Positions 34,329 to 42,835 of a DNA stretch of 64,000 nucleotides are shown one piece after another. The position numbers and the translations under genes are program-made. Below the pieces are notes generated by a model, which searched no databases, was not told where the DNA came from, and saw only the letters and a program-made list of their open reading frames with translations. The first letter of the stretch is position 1; the number at the start of each line of letters is the position of its first letter. Source of the DNA: Mycobacterium senriense (GTDB lineage: Bacteria > Actinomycetota > Actinomycetes > Mycobacteriales > Mycobacteriaceae); contig NZ_AP024828.1 of assembly GCF_019668465.1 (NCBI RefSeq), forward strand, positions 4,340,001 through 4,404,000, in the 5' to 3' direction.

Positions 34329-35633
34329 ATGGCTCTCAAAACCCGGTCGCATTGGCTGCTCGGGTACGGACTTGCTCGCGCGACGCTGAAGCTGCTCGCT
34401 CGTCGGGGCGATCCCTTCGCCCAGTTGGTGATCGACAACAACCAGCCCGATAAAGCGCACCACCTGATTGAGCAGATCCGTGGGCGGGGGCGTATATCGC
34501 GGGTGATCGGCGGCTGGGCCACCGCTGATGCGCAGCTCGTACGTGAGGTGTTGCGTGACGACAGGTTCCGGACGGCTAAACCCCACGATCGGTCGCCGTT
34601 TCGTATCGCTCAGCGGGCACTGGCGAGAACCAATCCCGGCGTGCTGAATGGTCTGGAGCCGCCGTCTCTGCTGGTCATCGATCCACCCGAGCATGAGCGC
34701 CTACGACGCCTGGTGTCGCGGGCATTCACTCCGCGGGCGATCGACCGACTGCGTGAGCGCATTCAGGAGATTGTCGACGCCGCGCTCGACGATCTCGCCG
34801 ACCACATTGACTGCGACTTGATCGCCGGCTACGCCTCCCGAGTGCCCATCGAGGTCATCGCCGAGATGCTGGGCATCCCCGACGAGGAAATCCCCTATCT
34901 ACACGCATTGGCCGAACCGGGCGCCAAACTGCTCACCACCACGGTGCCGTCGTGGGAGGATTTCCAGACAGCCCTCACGGCATTGCGCGAGTTCGAACGC
35001 TACAGTGACGCGCACATCGAGCGGCTCCGCCGCAGTGGCGGCGACCGCAGCATCTTGTCTGCGGTCCTTCGAGAAACCGAGCTCACCGCCCTCGAAGTCA
35101 GGATGTTCGCGGGCCTGCTGCTCGGTGCCGGTTTCATCACCACCACCCACGCATTCGGTAACGCCGTGGTGACGCTCGTCGATCACCCCGACCAGTTGGC
35201 CCGCCTTCACGCGCATCCCGAGGGCTGGCCCAACGCCGTCGAAGAGACGCTGCGCTACAACTGCGTCGCTCAATTCGGCGCCCGGGTGGCCACCCAAACG
35301 CTGCAGATCGACGGTCACACCGTGCTCGAAGGCTCGACCGTCTTCCTCAGCATCGCCGGAGCCAACCGCGATCCAGCCGTCTTCGAGCGCCCCGACGAAT
35401 TCGACACCACCCGTGTCAACGCCCGCGAGCACATCGGCTTTGGCACCGGTGTTCACGCCTGCCTCGGCGCGCCGCTCGCCCGCATGGAACTGAACGTCGG
35501 TCTACCGGCGCTCTTCGAACGCTTTCCAAATCTCACTCTGGCGGGCGAACCAGTCCCGAACGACAGCACCCTGTTGCACGGAATCAAGTGCCTCCCCGTC
35601 CATCTGGGACCCGCCGGCGTCGGCGCCGTCTAA
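34329..35633 (+). CDS. Cytochrome P450, CYP140-like, with atypical I-helix
   Basis: A 434-residue P450 that resembles M. tuberculosis CYP140 in its N-terminal layout (SHWLLGYGLARATLKLLARRGDPFAQLV). The heme loop FGTGVHACLGAPLARME (cysteine near residue 378) and the ExxR helix (ETLRYNC, near 300) are intact. The I-helix reads LGAGFITTTHAFGN: the acidic residue of the usual AGxETT motif is isoleucine. Loss of that proton-delivery acid suggests a peroxygenase-like, unusual or reduced activity. It follows the NTF2-like gene and may act on the same substrate class. The following 313 bp contain no supported full-length gene. Confidence 0.92.
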   Translation: MALKTRSHWLLGYGLARATLKLLARRGDPFAQLVIDNNQPDKAHHLIEQIRGRGRISRVIGGWATADAQLVREVLRDDRFRTAKPHDRSPFRIAQRALARTNPGVLNGLEPPSLLVIDPPEHERLRRLVSRAFTPRAIDRLRERIQEIVDAALDDLADHIDCDLIAGYASRVPIEVIAEMLGIPDEEIPYLHALAEPGAKLLTTTVPSWEDFQTALTALREFERYSDAHIERLRRSGGDRSILSAVLRETELTALEVRMFAGLLLGAGFITTTHAFGNAVVTLVDHPDQLARLHAHPEGWPNAVEETLRYNCVAQFGARVATQTLQIDGHTVLEGSTVFLSIAGANRDPAVFERPDEFDTTRVNAREHIGFGTGVHACLGAPLARMELNVGLPALFERFPNLTLAGEPVPNDSTLLHGIKCLPVHLGPAGVGAV

Positions 35634-35946
35634 TCCAGCCGCGCTCCGCAGCGGCGCTCGGCAGCAGAGATCTGACGAACAGCCGCATCACCTCCCGCAT
35701 TTCAGGTATGCCATCAGCGCGATGAAAAGGAGGCACAATGCAAGCCCCCTTTCCCCGCGCCCTACCGAGCCCAAACCGGGAAACGCCGCGAATGCCATCT
35801 TCTCGTTGGCTGGCCACAATCTTCGACAGGGCGCACACTTGTCGGATGGAGGCAGGTCATCCCAGCGGCGTTGCGTCGTCCGCACCACCTCTGGTCGCGC
35901 CGCAACCCTCGAACCGGTTTCGCACCTCGACGTCACCGCGACCGAC

Positions 35947-37413
35947 GTGACGGGTTCCGGGCCGCCGCGCACGCTGAACGGGCTGTCGGACATACGCGCG
36001 TTCTTTCACACGAACAAAGTGCCGCTCTACTTCATCTCGCCGACGCCGTTCAATCTGCTCGGCGTTGACCGCTGGATACGAAACTTCTTCTACCTGACCT
36101 ACTTTGACTCGTTCGAGGGCACACATTCGCGCGTATTCGTGCCCCGACGGCGCGACCGCCGTGACTTCGACTCCATGGACCAGGTGTGCAGCCACCTCCT
36201 GTCCGATCCCGAGACGCTGGAGTTCATCGCCGGTAAAGGTCCCGGCGGCAAGTGCTGCTTTGTCATGCTGAACGAGGAAATCCAGGCCCTCGCCCGTTCG
36301 GCAGGCCTCGAGGTCATGCATCCGCCGATCGAGCTGCGCCAGCGCCTGGGCTCCAAGATCGTCATGACGCGCCTGGCCAACGAGGCGGGTATCCCGAGCG
36401 TGCCGCACGCAATCGGACGTGCCGGCTCCTACGACGAACTACTGGCGCTCGCACAAAACGCCGGATTGGGAGATGACCTCGTCGTCTCCGTCGCTTACGG
36501 CAACGCCGGCAGCGGAACTTTCTTTGTGCACGGTCAGCGCGACTGGGACGAGCATGCCCGTGACCTGACCTCGCAGCAAGAAGTCAAAGTCATGAAGCGC
36601 ATCCGCAACGTCGAGGTGTGCCTCGAGGGTGCCGTGACCCGCCACGGCACCGTCGTCGGCCCCGCGATGACGAGTCTCGTCGGTTATTCGGAGCTGACTC
36701 CCAGCCGGGGCAGCTGGTGTGGCAATGACATCTGGCACGAGGTGCTGCCGCCCGCCCAGACCCACGCCGCGCGAGAAATGGTGACAAAGCTGGGCGACCT
36801 CATGCGCCGCGAGGGTTACCTCGGCTACTTCGAGGTGGACCTTCTGCATGACCTCGACTCCAACGAGCTCTACCTCGGCGAGGTGAACCCCCGCCTGTCC
36901 GGCGCCAGCCCGATGACGAACTTGACGACCGAGGCCTACGCCGACATGCCGCTGTTCCTCTTTCACCTGCTCGAGTACATGGACGTGGAGTACGAACTCG
37001 ACATCGATGAGATCAACTCGCGCTGGGAGCGCGGCTACGGCGAAGACGAGGTCTGGGGTCAGGTGATACTCACCGAGACTTCGCCGGATATCGAGATCTT
37101 CACCGCGACGCCACGCACCGGGGTATGGCGCATCGACGACGACGGCCGGGTCTCGTTTTCGCGGACCGCCAACGACTGGGCCACGCTGCTCGACGGCTCC
37201 GAGGCCTTTTACATGCGGGTCGCGGCGCCTGGCGACTTACGTTCCGAGGGCGCCCAACTGGGCGTGCTCGTCACTCGCTCACACCTGCAGACGGACGACT
37301 ATAAGCTCAGCGAGCGCTGCCAGCGCTGGGTCAAGGGCATGAAGGCGAAGTTCGTCTCGACACCCCTGACGCCGGCCGCGCCGATCGTCTCCCGGCTCGT
37401 CGCACGGGCGTGA
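35947..37413 (+). CDS. ATP-grasp ligase (biotin carboxylase-like)
   Basis: A 488-residue ATP-grasp protein from GTG 35947 (an open extension reaches ATG 35722). The N-terminal part carries ISPTPFNLLGVDRWIRNFFYLTYFDSF, the ATP-grasp B subdomain includes KIVMTRLANEAGIPSVPHA and VKVMKRIRNVEVCLEGAV, and the Mg/ATP segment GYFEVDLLHD...YLGEVNPRLSGAS holds the conserved acidic and asparagine residues. Such enzymes form C-N or C-S bonds by acyl-phosphate chemistry. Its stop overlaps the serine-hydrolase start (GTGA), so both are coupled. Product unknown. Confidence 0.85.
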   Translation: MTGSGPPRTLNGLSDIRAFFHTNKVPLYFISPTPFNLLGVDRWIRNFFYLTYFDSFEGTHSRVFVPRRRDRRDFDSMDQVCSHLLSDPETLEFIAGKGPGGKCCFVMLNEEIQALARSAGLEVMHPPIELRQRLGSKIVMTRLANEAGIPSVPHAIGRAGSYDELLALAQNAGLGDDLVVSVAYGNAGSGTFFVHGQRDWDEHARDLTSQQEVKVMKRIRNVEVCLEGAVTRHGTVVGPAMTSLVGYSELTPSRGSWCGNDIWHEVLPPAQTHAAREMVTKLGDLMRREGYLGYFEVDLLHDLDSNELYLGEVNPRLSGASPMTNLTTEAYADMPLFLFHLLEYMDVEYELDIDEINSRWERGYGEDEVWGQVILTETSPDIEIFTATPRTGVWRIDDDGRVSFSRTANDWATLLDGSEAFYMRVAAPGDLRSEGAQLGVLVTRSHLQTDDYKLSERCQRWVKGMKAKFVSTPLTPAAPIVSRLVARA

Positions 37414-38573
37414 GCGCCCCGGCCGGTATCTCACTGGACAACTGGCTGTCGGCCCCCTATGCGCAGTGGTCCTTCCAGCACGTCGAAGACTTCGTTCCGA
37501 CCGCGGTGATCTCGCGCGGGACCCGGCCGGTCGCGGCGTTGCCCTCAACCCCTTCCCCCCTGACCGAGATACCTCTGGTCAGCGCGGGCGAGGTCGCCAC
37601 CACCGTGGGCGGGGTGCTGGCCGCCACCGCGACGGACGGATGGGCCGTCGCGCACCGGGGATCGTTGGTGGCCGAAGAGTACCTCGGCGGGATGGGCGCG
37701 CAGACCCGGCACCTCCTGTTCTCGGTGAGCAAGTCGCTGGTGGGAGCGGTCGTCGGTGCGCTGCACGAGGCCGGTGCGATCGCGCTCGATGCGCCGGTCA
37801 CGAAATATGTTCCGGCACTAGAGTCTTGCGGCTACGCGGGCGCGACGGTGCGTCACCTGCTGGACATGAGGTCGGGCATCGGCTTCTCGGAGAATTATCA
37901 CGACCCGACCGCGGAGATACATCTTCTCGACCAGGCGATGGGCTGGGCGCCCACGAACAGTCCCGATGCCCCCGCCACGCTGCACGAGTTCCTATTGACC
38001 TTGCGGCAGAAGTCCACTCACGGCGGCCCGTTCCAATATCGCTCGTGTGAAACCGATGTGCTGGGCTGGATCTGCGAGGTGGCCGGCGGTCGGCGAATGC
38101 CCGAACTCATGTCGCAACTCCTGTGGAGCCGCATCGGCGCCCAATGCGATGCCACCATCGGCGTCGACGCGGTGGGCACTGGGTTCTTCGACGGCGGCAT
38201 CAGCGCTTGCCTCACCGACATGATCCGGTTCGGTTCGCTGTTCCTGCGCGACGGTGTTTCGTTGACCGGCCAGCAAGTGGTGCCGGCGGCGTGGATCGCC
38301 GACACCCTCGACGGCGGGCCCGACTCGCGTCAGGCGTTCGCCGCCAGCCCCGACGACAACGAAATGCCCGGCGGGATGTATCGCAACCAAATGTGGTTCC
38401 CCTATCCGGGCAACGACGTCGTGTTGTGTCAGGGCATGTGCGGTCAGATGATCTACATCAACCGTCGCGTGCAGCTGGTCGCCGCCAAGCTGTCCACTCA
38501 GCCGGACTCGCACGAACCGCACATGCTCGACACGTTGCGGGCATTCGATGCGGTGGCCCGCGAATTGGTTTGA
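37410..38573 (+). CDS. Serine hydrolase, beta-lactamase/DD-peptidase fold (class C-like)
   Basis: A 387-residue esterase or transpeptidase-fold protein. The nucleophile motif SxxK is SVSK near residue 110 (LLFSVSKSLVG), with a tyrosine-containing YRS motif near residue 210 (GPFQYRSCETDVLGW). A C-terminal motif equivalent to KTG is not obvious. There is no signal peptide, so it is probably cytosolic. It overlaps the ATP-grasp gene by 4 bp, which argues for joint action, for example trimming, hydrolysing or transferring the ligase product. Substrate unknown. Confidence 0.9.
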   Translation: MSAPAGISLDNWLSAPYAQWSFQHVEDFVPTAVISRGTRPVAALPSTPSPLTEIPLVSAGEVATTVGGVLAATATDGWAVAHRGSLVAEEYLGGMGAQTRHLLFSVSKSLVGAVVGALHEAGAIALDAPVTKYVPALESCGYAGATVRHLLDMRSGIGFSENYHDPTAEIHLLDQAMGWAPTNSPDAPATLHEFLLTLRQKSTHGGPFQYRSCETDVLGWICEVAGGRRMPELMSQLLWSRIGAQCDATIGVDAVGTGFFDGGISACLTDMIRFGSLFLRDGVSLTGQQVVPAAWIADTLDGGPDSRQAFAASPDDNEMPGGMYRNQMWFPYPGNDVVLCQGMCGQMIYINRRVQLVAAKLSTQPDSHEPHMLDTLRAFDAVARELV

Positions 38574-38708
38574 CCGCTGGCCCCGGTGCGCACCGGGAAT
38601 TTCGGCGAGCCGGCGCCGCGAACTTTGGCTATTCTGCTGTCTGTCTCGCTCTGCAGCCGGACAGTTTTGGCGGCCTTCATCGCGCCACGAAGATTGGACG
38701 GGAATCAC

Positions 38709-39062
38709 ATGCCCTCACCTCGACGGCTGGCCAGGATCGCAGTCCCCAGCATGGTTGCCGCTGCAGTTGTGAGTAGCGCCGGCATCGCGGCCGCCTCCCC
38801 CCAGGACGATGCCTACCTCGCGCAATTGCGTGCCGTCGGCCTCACCTGGCCGCCGAAGACGGATGAGGCACTCATCGCCGAGGCGCACGACGTGTGTTAC
38901 GACCTCACTTGGGGTTGGACGCCGCAACAGATCGCCGACGACCTGCACGCCCGCTTGGACACCAAGGGCGTGACGTTGCTAGACGTCGGAAGCCTGGTCA
39001 ACGCCGCGCATTCGATCTATTGTCCCGGCAACGTGTGTGACGCCCCGAGCCTTTGCACCTGA
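38709..39062 (+). CDS. Secreted DUF732 protein
   Basis: A 117-residue mycobacterial secreted protein. A signal peptide ends around ASAGIAAAS (residue 28). The mature domain is DUF732: DAYLAQLRAVGLTWPPKTDEALIAEAHDVCYDLTWGWTP, with two cysteines that probably pair with CPGNVC at the end. DUF732 proteins are abundant in mycobacteria and localise outside the cytoplasm without a known activity. ATG 38709 has GGGA upstream. It lies between the serine hydrolase gene and a convergent DinB-type gene. Confidence 0.88.
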   Translation: MPSPRRLARIAVPSMVAAAVVSSAGIAAASPQDDAYLAQLRAVGLTWPPKTDEALIAEAHDVCYDLTWGWTPQQIADDLHARLDTKGVTLLDVGSLVNAAHSIYCPGNVCDAPSLCT

Positions 39063-39089
39063 CGGCCGGACGCGGTTGGCCGCAGGAGG

Positions 39090-39728
39090 TCACGCCGGCT
39101 GTTTGTCGGGTGCGCTCCATGCCGGCGAGCGACCGAGGTGGCGCAATAGTCGGTCGAAGCCAGTGCCGTCCGACACTCGCTCGAGCGCCGGCCCAAACGG
39201 AGCGGAAGCGCCGGTGCGGTAGTCCCCGCTCGGAACTTGCAATCCGAGCGCCAGCGCCGCGTCAATCACGTTGTCGGGCAACTCGAATGGGAGGCCAACC
39301 GCGCGGGCCACATCCCAGCCGTGCACGACGTAGTCGATGAAGTGAAACCCGATCGCTTGCTCGAAGGGAAACACGGCACCCTGGCCGAAGTCGGGTAATG
39401 CGAAAAGCTGGGTGAGCGCCTCGTCCTTGGCGACGGCCGTGAGCAACTCGCAAGCCGCGGCACCATAACTGCCTGCGGGGTCGGCCGCTACCGCGTCGAT
39501 CACCGCAGAGGTCTCCCACACCGCGGGATCGGCGCCGTCACCGTGAGCCGCCGCGGCGAACCCTCGATGCTGCGCGGTCATATGGGCCACCAGTTCCAGC
39601 AGATTCCAGTCGCTGCATGGAGTTGGGCGCTCGAGGTCGCCAGTGCTGACCCTCTGAACGATGTCGATGGTGGCCAGCACGGCCTCGCGGTGGTGTGTTC
39701 GCAGAACATCTATCATAAGCGGAGTCAT
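39090..39728 (-). CDS. TIGR03086 family DinB/mycothiol-type metal-binding protein
   Basis: A 212-residue protein with the DinB-like fold of mycothiol-dependent maleylpyruvate isomerases. The N-terminal signature is TPCSDWNLLELVAHMTAQHRGFAAAA, where the histidine in HMTAQH is a zinc ligand, and a second histidine ligand is in HFIDYVVHGWDVARA near residue 133. These enzymes use mycothiol as a cofactor in detoxification, and other TIGR03086 members have unknown substrates. It is divergent from a MarR gene with 45 bp between the starts. Confidence 0.88.
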   Translation of the reverse strand: MTPLMIDVLRTHHREAVLATIDIVQRVSTGDLERPTPCSDWNLLELVAHMTAQHRGFAAAAHGDGADPAVWETSAVIDAVAADPAGSYGAAACELLTAVAKDEALTQLFALPDFGQGAVFPFEQAIGFHFIDYVVHGWDVARAVGLPFELPDNVIDAALALGLQVPSGDYRTGASAPFGPALERVSDGTGFDRLLRHLGRSPAWSAPDKQPA

Positions 39729-39773
39729 ACCATAAGCATACGCATATAATCGTGTTTACTCTACTATCGCGCC

Positions 39774-40208
39774 ATGGCCAAAGGGCAGTCCCGACCTGAT
39801 CTTGCGGCGATGCTCGGACCGTTGGTGCGCGAACTCGTGGCTGCCGAGCTGCCGATCCTCGAGCGCCACGGCCTATCGATGTGGGGTTACACCGTGCTGA
39901 CCGAGCTGGACAACTCACCGGTGCGCACTCAAGCCGCCCTGGCCGCGGCTATCGGCGCCGACAAGACACGCATCATCGCCGTCCTCGACAATCTGCAGCA
40001 GCTCGGATACATCGACCGCCGCCCCGATCCTGACGACCGTCGGGTCCGGCTGCTTGAGCTGTCCGAGCGCGGACGGACGATCAAAAGACAGGTGCAGCAG
40101 GCGATTCAGCGTGGCGAAGAGGGTTGGCTTTGCCAATTGACTCCCGCGGACCGCAAGTCGTTCTTGCGCATTCTTCAACAACTCACGCCGCGCCCAACCG
40201 ATGATTGA
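39774..40208 (+). CDS. MarR family transcriptional regulator
   Basis: A 144-residue winged-helix regulator. The recognition region is VRTQAALAAAIGADKTRIIAVLDNLQQLGYIDRRPDPDDRRVRLLELSERG, the hallmark of MarR. The gap between its start and the divergent DinB-type gene (39729-39773) is only 45 bp and AT-rich, so it probably represses that gene and itself. No clear palindrome is visible there, apart from short direct repeats of CATAAGC. Ligand unknown. Confidence 0.9.
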   Translation: MAKGQSRPDLAAMLGPLVRELVAAELPILERHGLSMWGYTVLTELDNSPVRTQAALAAAIGADKTRIIAVLDNLQQLGYIDRRPDPDDRRVRLLELSERGRTIKRQVQQAIQRGEEGWLCQLTPADRKSFLRILQQLTPRPTDD

Positions 40209-40259
40209 CCGGGCGATTTGTGGCGCCCCGCGACTCGTGAGAAGCAACGTGGCTGTAGC

Positions 40260-40826
40260 GTGACGGCCGTGAAATCCTCCTGGGCGTACTCCTCCGTCGC
40301 GCTTGCGGCTTCCGTCGCGGCCACCGTTACGGCGCTCGCCGGCGCCGGCACGGCCATCGCGGCCGGCTCATGCCCCACGGCGGCGCCGCAGAACGGCGGA
40401 ACGCCCGACTGGACTCTGGCAGGCACCACCGGCAGCGTCGCGGTCACCGGATCCACGGACACGACCGCTCCGCTGGTGAACGTGACCGCACCGTTCAGCG
40501 TGGCCCAGACCCAGGTGCATACGCTGCACGCCGGAGACGGGCCGGTGGTGTCCAACACCGCTAAGGTCTCCGTCTGCTACATGGGCGTCAACGGACGTGA
40601 CGGGTCGGTGTTCGACAGCAGCTACCAGCGCGGCGCCCCGGTCGACTTCCCGCTGACCGGAGTCGTGCCGGGCTTCCAGAAGGCCATCGCAGGGCAGAAG
40701 GTGGGGTCGACTGTCGCCGTCGCGATGGTCCCCGCCGACGGCTACCCCCAAGGCCAGCCCAGTGCGGGGATCCAGCCCGGCGACTCGCTCGTCTTCGCGA
40801 TCAAGATTCTGAGTGCCGCGGGCTGA
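40260..40826 (+). CDS. Secreted FKBP-type peptidyl-prolyl isomerase
   Basis: A 188-residue protein with a Sec signal peptide (VALAASVAATVTALAGAGTAIA, cleaved near residue 32) and a C-terminal FKBP domain: SVCYMGVNGRDGSVFDSSYQRGAPVDFPL and GVVPGFQKAIAGQKVGSTVAVAM-type core. Some pocket residues differ from canonical FKBP12. It would assist folding of exported proteins. GTG 40260 is chosen because it directly precedes the signal peptide; a TTG lies at 40218. It follows the MarR gene on the same strand but is probably separate. Confidence 0.85.
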   Translation: MTAVKSSWAYSSVALAASVAATVTALAGAGTAIAAGSCPTAAPQNGGTPDWTLAGTTGSVAVTGSTDTTAPLVNVTAPFSVAQTQVHTLHAGDGPVVSNTAKVSVCYMGVNGRDGSVFDSSYQRGAPVDFPLTGVVPGFQKAIAGQKVGSTVAVAMVPADGYPQGQPSAGIQPGDSLVFAIKILSAAG

Positions 40827-41144
40827 GCTACCGGGTACTGCGCCTCACTGATTGGCGCGGCACCAACTGTTCTGGCTGACTCCGTCGAACGCGGCCGCAG
40901 TGAATACCGCCAATTGTCTTTCGTCCCTGCAACACTGCGAGGGCGGGTGAGAACCTGTCCAGCCTGCGCCCGGCAGGTGCGGTGGACGGTTACGTATTGA
41001 TCGCAGCGTTGCTTTTCGTTTACTGAAAAGACATCTCGGCGACGGTCTTGCGTCGATCCAGGAGCGCACCAATCTCGTAGTCCTTATGAGGCAGCGTCGA
41101 ATCGACGCTCCGTGGGCTGCGCACATAGCCGGAAGGTGGCCACC

Positions 41145-42779
41145 ATGTATCGCCAGGTCCTTGATCCTGTGGCCCACTCGCTGGGTTGGAGTTCGCTCGT
41201 GGCTGCGATACCCCTGGCGGCGCTGTTCGTGCTGCTTGGTCTGTTGCGCGTGCGAGCATGGGTCGCCTCGGTGGTGTCTTTGGCTTTCGCGATTGCGGTC
41301 GCCGTCCTCGTCTACGGCATGCCGACCGGCCAAGCTACGCTGGCCGCCAGCCAGGGAGCCGTCTTCGGATTCTTCCCAATTCTCTGGATCGTGATCAACG
41401 CGATCTGGGTGTACCAGATGACAGTCCAGACAGGTCATTTCGACGTGCTTCGACGCAGCTTCGCGACCGTCAGTGACGATCACCGCATCCAGGCGGTCAT
41501 CATCGCGTTTTCATTCGGCGCACTGCTGGAAGCTTTGGCGGGATTCGGTACGCCGGTCGCGGTCACCTCGGTGATGCTGCTCGGCCTGGGGTTCAAGCCA
41601 CTCAAGGCGGCGGCGCTGGCTCTGGTGGCGAACACCGCTCCGGTTGCGTTCGGGGCGATGGCCACGCCCATCATCACCCTCGCCCGCGTTTCGGGATTGT
41701 CGACGGACACCTTGGGCGCCATGGTCGGACGGCAAACCCCCATCATGTCCGTCTTCGTCCCCCTGGTACTGGTAGTCATCGTCGACGGTAGGCGCGGCCT
41801 GCGCGAAACCTGGGGCGCCGCTCTCACCGGTGGCGTGGTGTTCGGCCTTGGCCAATACGCCACGTCAAACTTCTTGTCCGTGCCACTGGCCGACGTCATC
41901 GCCTCTTTACTGTCGGCGTGTGCCCTCGTTTTGCTGATGCGCGTCAAGGCTAAGCGTGCGAAACCTTCTCCCGCGGTGGTGACCGCGGGCGGTCCCGGCA
42001 TCCAAACGGCGGAGAGTGTTGCGGACGGCGCTCCTGCTGATACCCGCGCCCAGGTGCTGCGGGCGTACGTGCCCTACGCGATCGTCATCGCCGTGTTTGT
42101 GGTGTGTCAGATCCCGGCGGTCGCCAAACTCCTCGACCGCGCGACCTCCACCGTGCACTGGCCGGGACTGCACCTGTACACCGCGAAGGGAAGCCCGTCG
42201 GCCCTGCCGAACTTCACCCTGAACCTACTGACCACCCCAGGCACCCAGATGCTCGTGGCGGGCGTTCTCACCATGGCGGCGCTGCGCCTGTCGGTACCGA
42301 CTGCACTCAAAGCCTACGGCGCGACGCTATATCAGCTGCGGTGGGCAATCGTCACCGTAATGGCCGTGCTGGCAGTAGCTTTCGTGATGAATGCCTCCGG
42401 CCAGACGATCACCCTCGGCACGTGGATGGCCGGCGCGGGTGGTGCGTTCGCCGTGATCTCTCCCGTACTGGGTTGGCTCGGAACAGCGGTGACGGGCTCC
42501 GATACCTCGGCGAATTCATTGTTCGGTGCGCTCCAGGTGACAGCGGCGGCCAAGGCGGGACTCTCCCCCGTGCTGATGGCCGCCAGCAACAGCTCCGGCG
42601 GTGTGCTGGGCAAGATGATCTCGCCGCAAAATCTCGCCATCGGCGCCGCGGCAGTCGAAATGCACGGCAAGGAAGGTGATCTGTTCCGCCGCGTGGTCGT
42701 CTGGAGCTTGGTGTTCCTGGCGTTCATCTGCGCCCTGTCCGGGCTGCAGGCCTTCGTCCTCTCGTGGATGGTGCCGTGA
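41145..42779 (+). CDS. lctP: L-lactate/glycolate permease (LctP family)
   Basis: A 544-residue permease with 12 or more predicted helices. LctP signatures are clear: FSFGALLEALAGFGTPVAVTSVMLLGLGF near residue 130, ANTAPVAFGAMATPIITLA, and the C-terminal GTAVTGSDTSANSLFGALQ with SNSSGGVLGKMISPQNLAIG. It imports L-lactate and glycolate with protons. ATG 41145 has GGAAGGTGG upstream. No lactate-utilisation genes are adjacent. The upstream gap 40827-41144 contains only a small palindrome (GCGTCGA-A-TCGACGC, 41094-41108). Confidence 0.93.
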   Translation: MYRQVLDPVAHSLGWSSLVAAIPLAALFVLLGLLRVRAWVASVVSLAFAIAVAVLVYGMPTGQATLAASQGAVFGFFPILWIVINAIWVYQMTVQTGHFDVLRRSFATVSDDHRIQAVIIAFSFGALLEALAGFGTPVAVTSVMLLGLGFKPLKAAALALVANTAPVAFGAMATPIITLARVSGLSTDTLGAMVGRQTPIMSVFVPLVLVVIVDGRRGLRETWGAALTGGVVFGLGQYATSNFLSVPLADVIASLLSACALVLLMRVKAKRAKPSPAVVTAGGPGIQTAESVADGAPADTRAQVLRAYVPYAIVIAVFVVCQIPAVAKLLDRATSTVHWPGLHLYTAKGSPSALPNFTLNLLTTPGTQMLVAGVLTMAALRLSVPTALKAYGATLYQLRWAIVTVMAVLAVAFVMNASGQTITLGTWMAGAGGAFAVISPVLGWLGTAVTGSDTSANSLFGALQVTAAAKAGLSPVLMAASNSSGGVLGKMISPQNLAIGAAAVEMHGKEGDLFRRVVVWSLVFLAFICALSGLQAFVLSWMVP

Positions 42780-42800
42780 GTCGCCGGTGTCGATGAAATC

Positions 42801-42825
42801 CCTTGTAGTGCACAAGGTTTGTTTG
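42801..42825. terminator. Putative bidirectional terminator between lctP and phytochrome genes
   Basis: CCTTGT-AGTGC-ACAAGG forms a 6-bp stem with a five-base loop, followed by TTTGTTTG, in the 56-bp gap between the convergent genes. Confidence 0.45.
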
Positions 42826-42835
42826 CCACTGAAGC

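Noticed and set aside
35722..35946. ATG 35722 as the ATP-grasp start
   Set aside because: It would add about 75 residues without recognisable similarity. GTG 35947 leads directly into the recognisable ligase N-terminus and overlaps a preceding stop.
39729..39773. MarR operator between the MarR and DinB-type genes
   Set aside because: Only short direct repeats (CATAAGC) are visible and no convincing inverted repeat of 14 bp or more.
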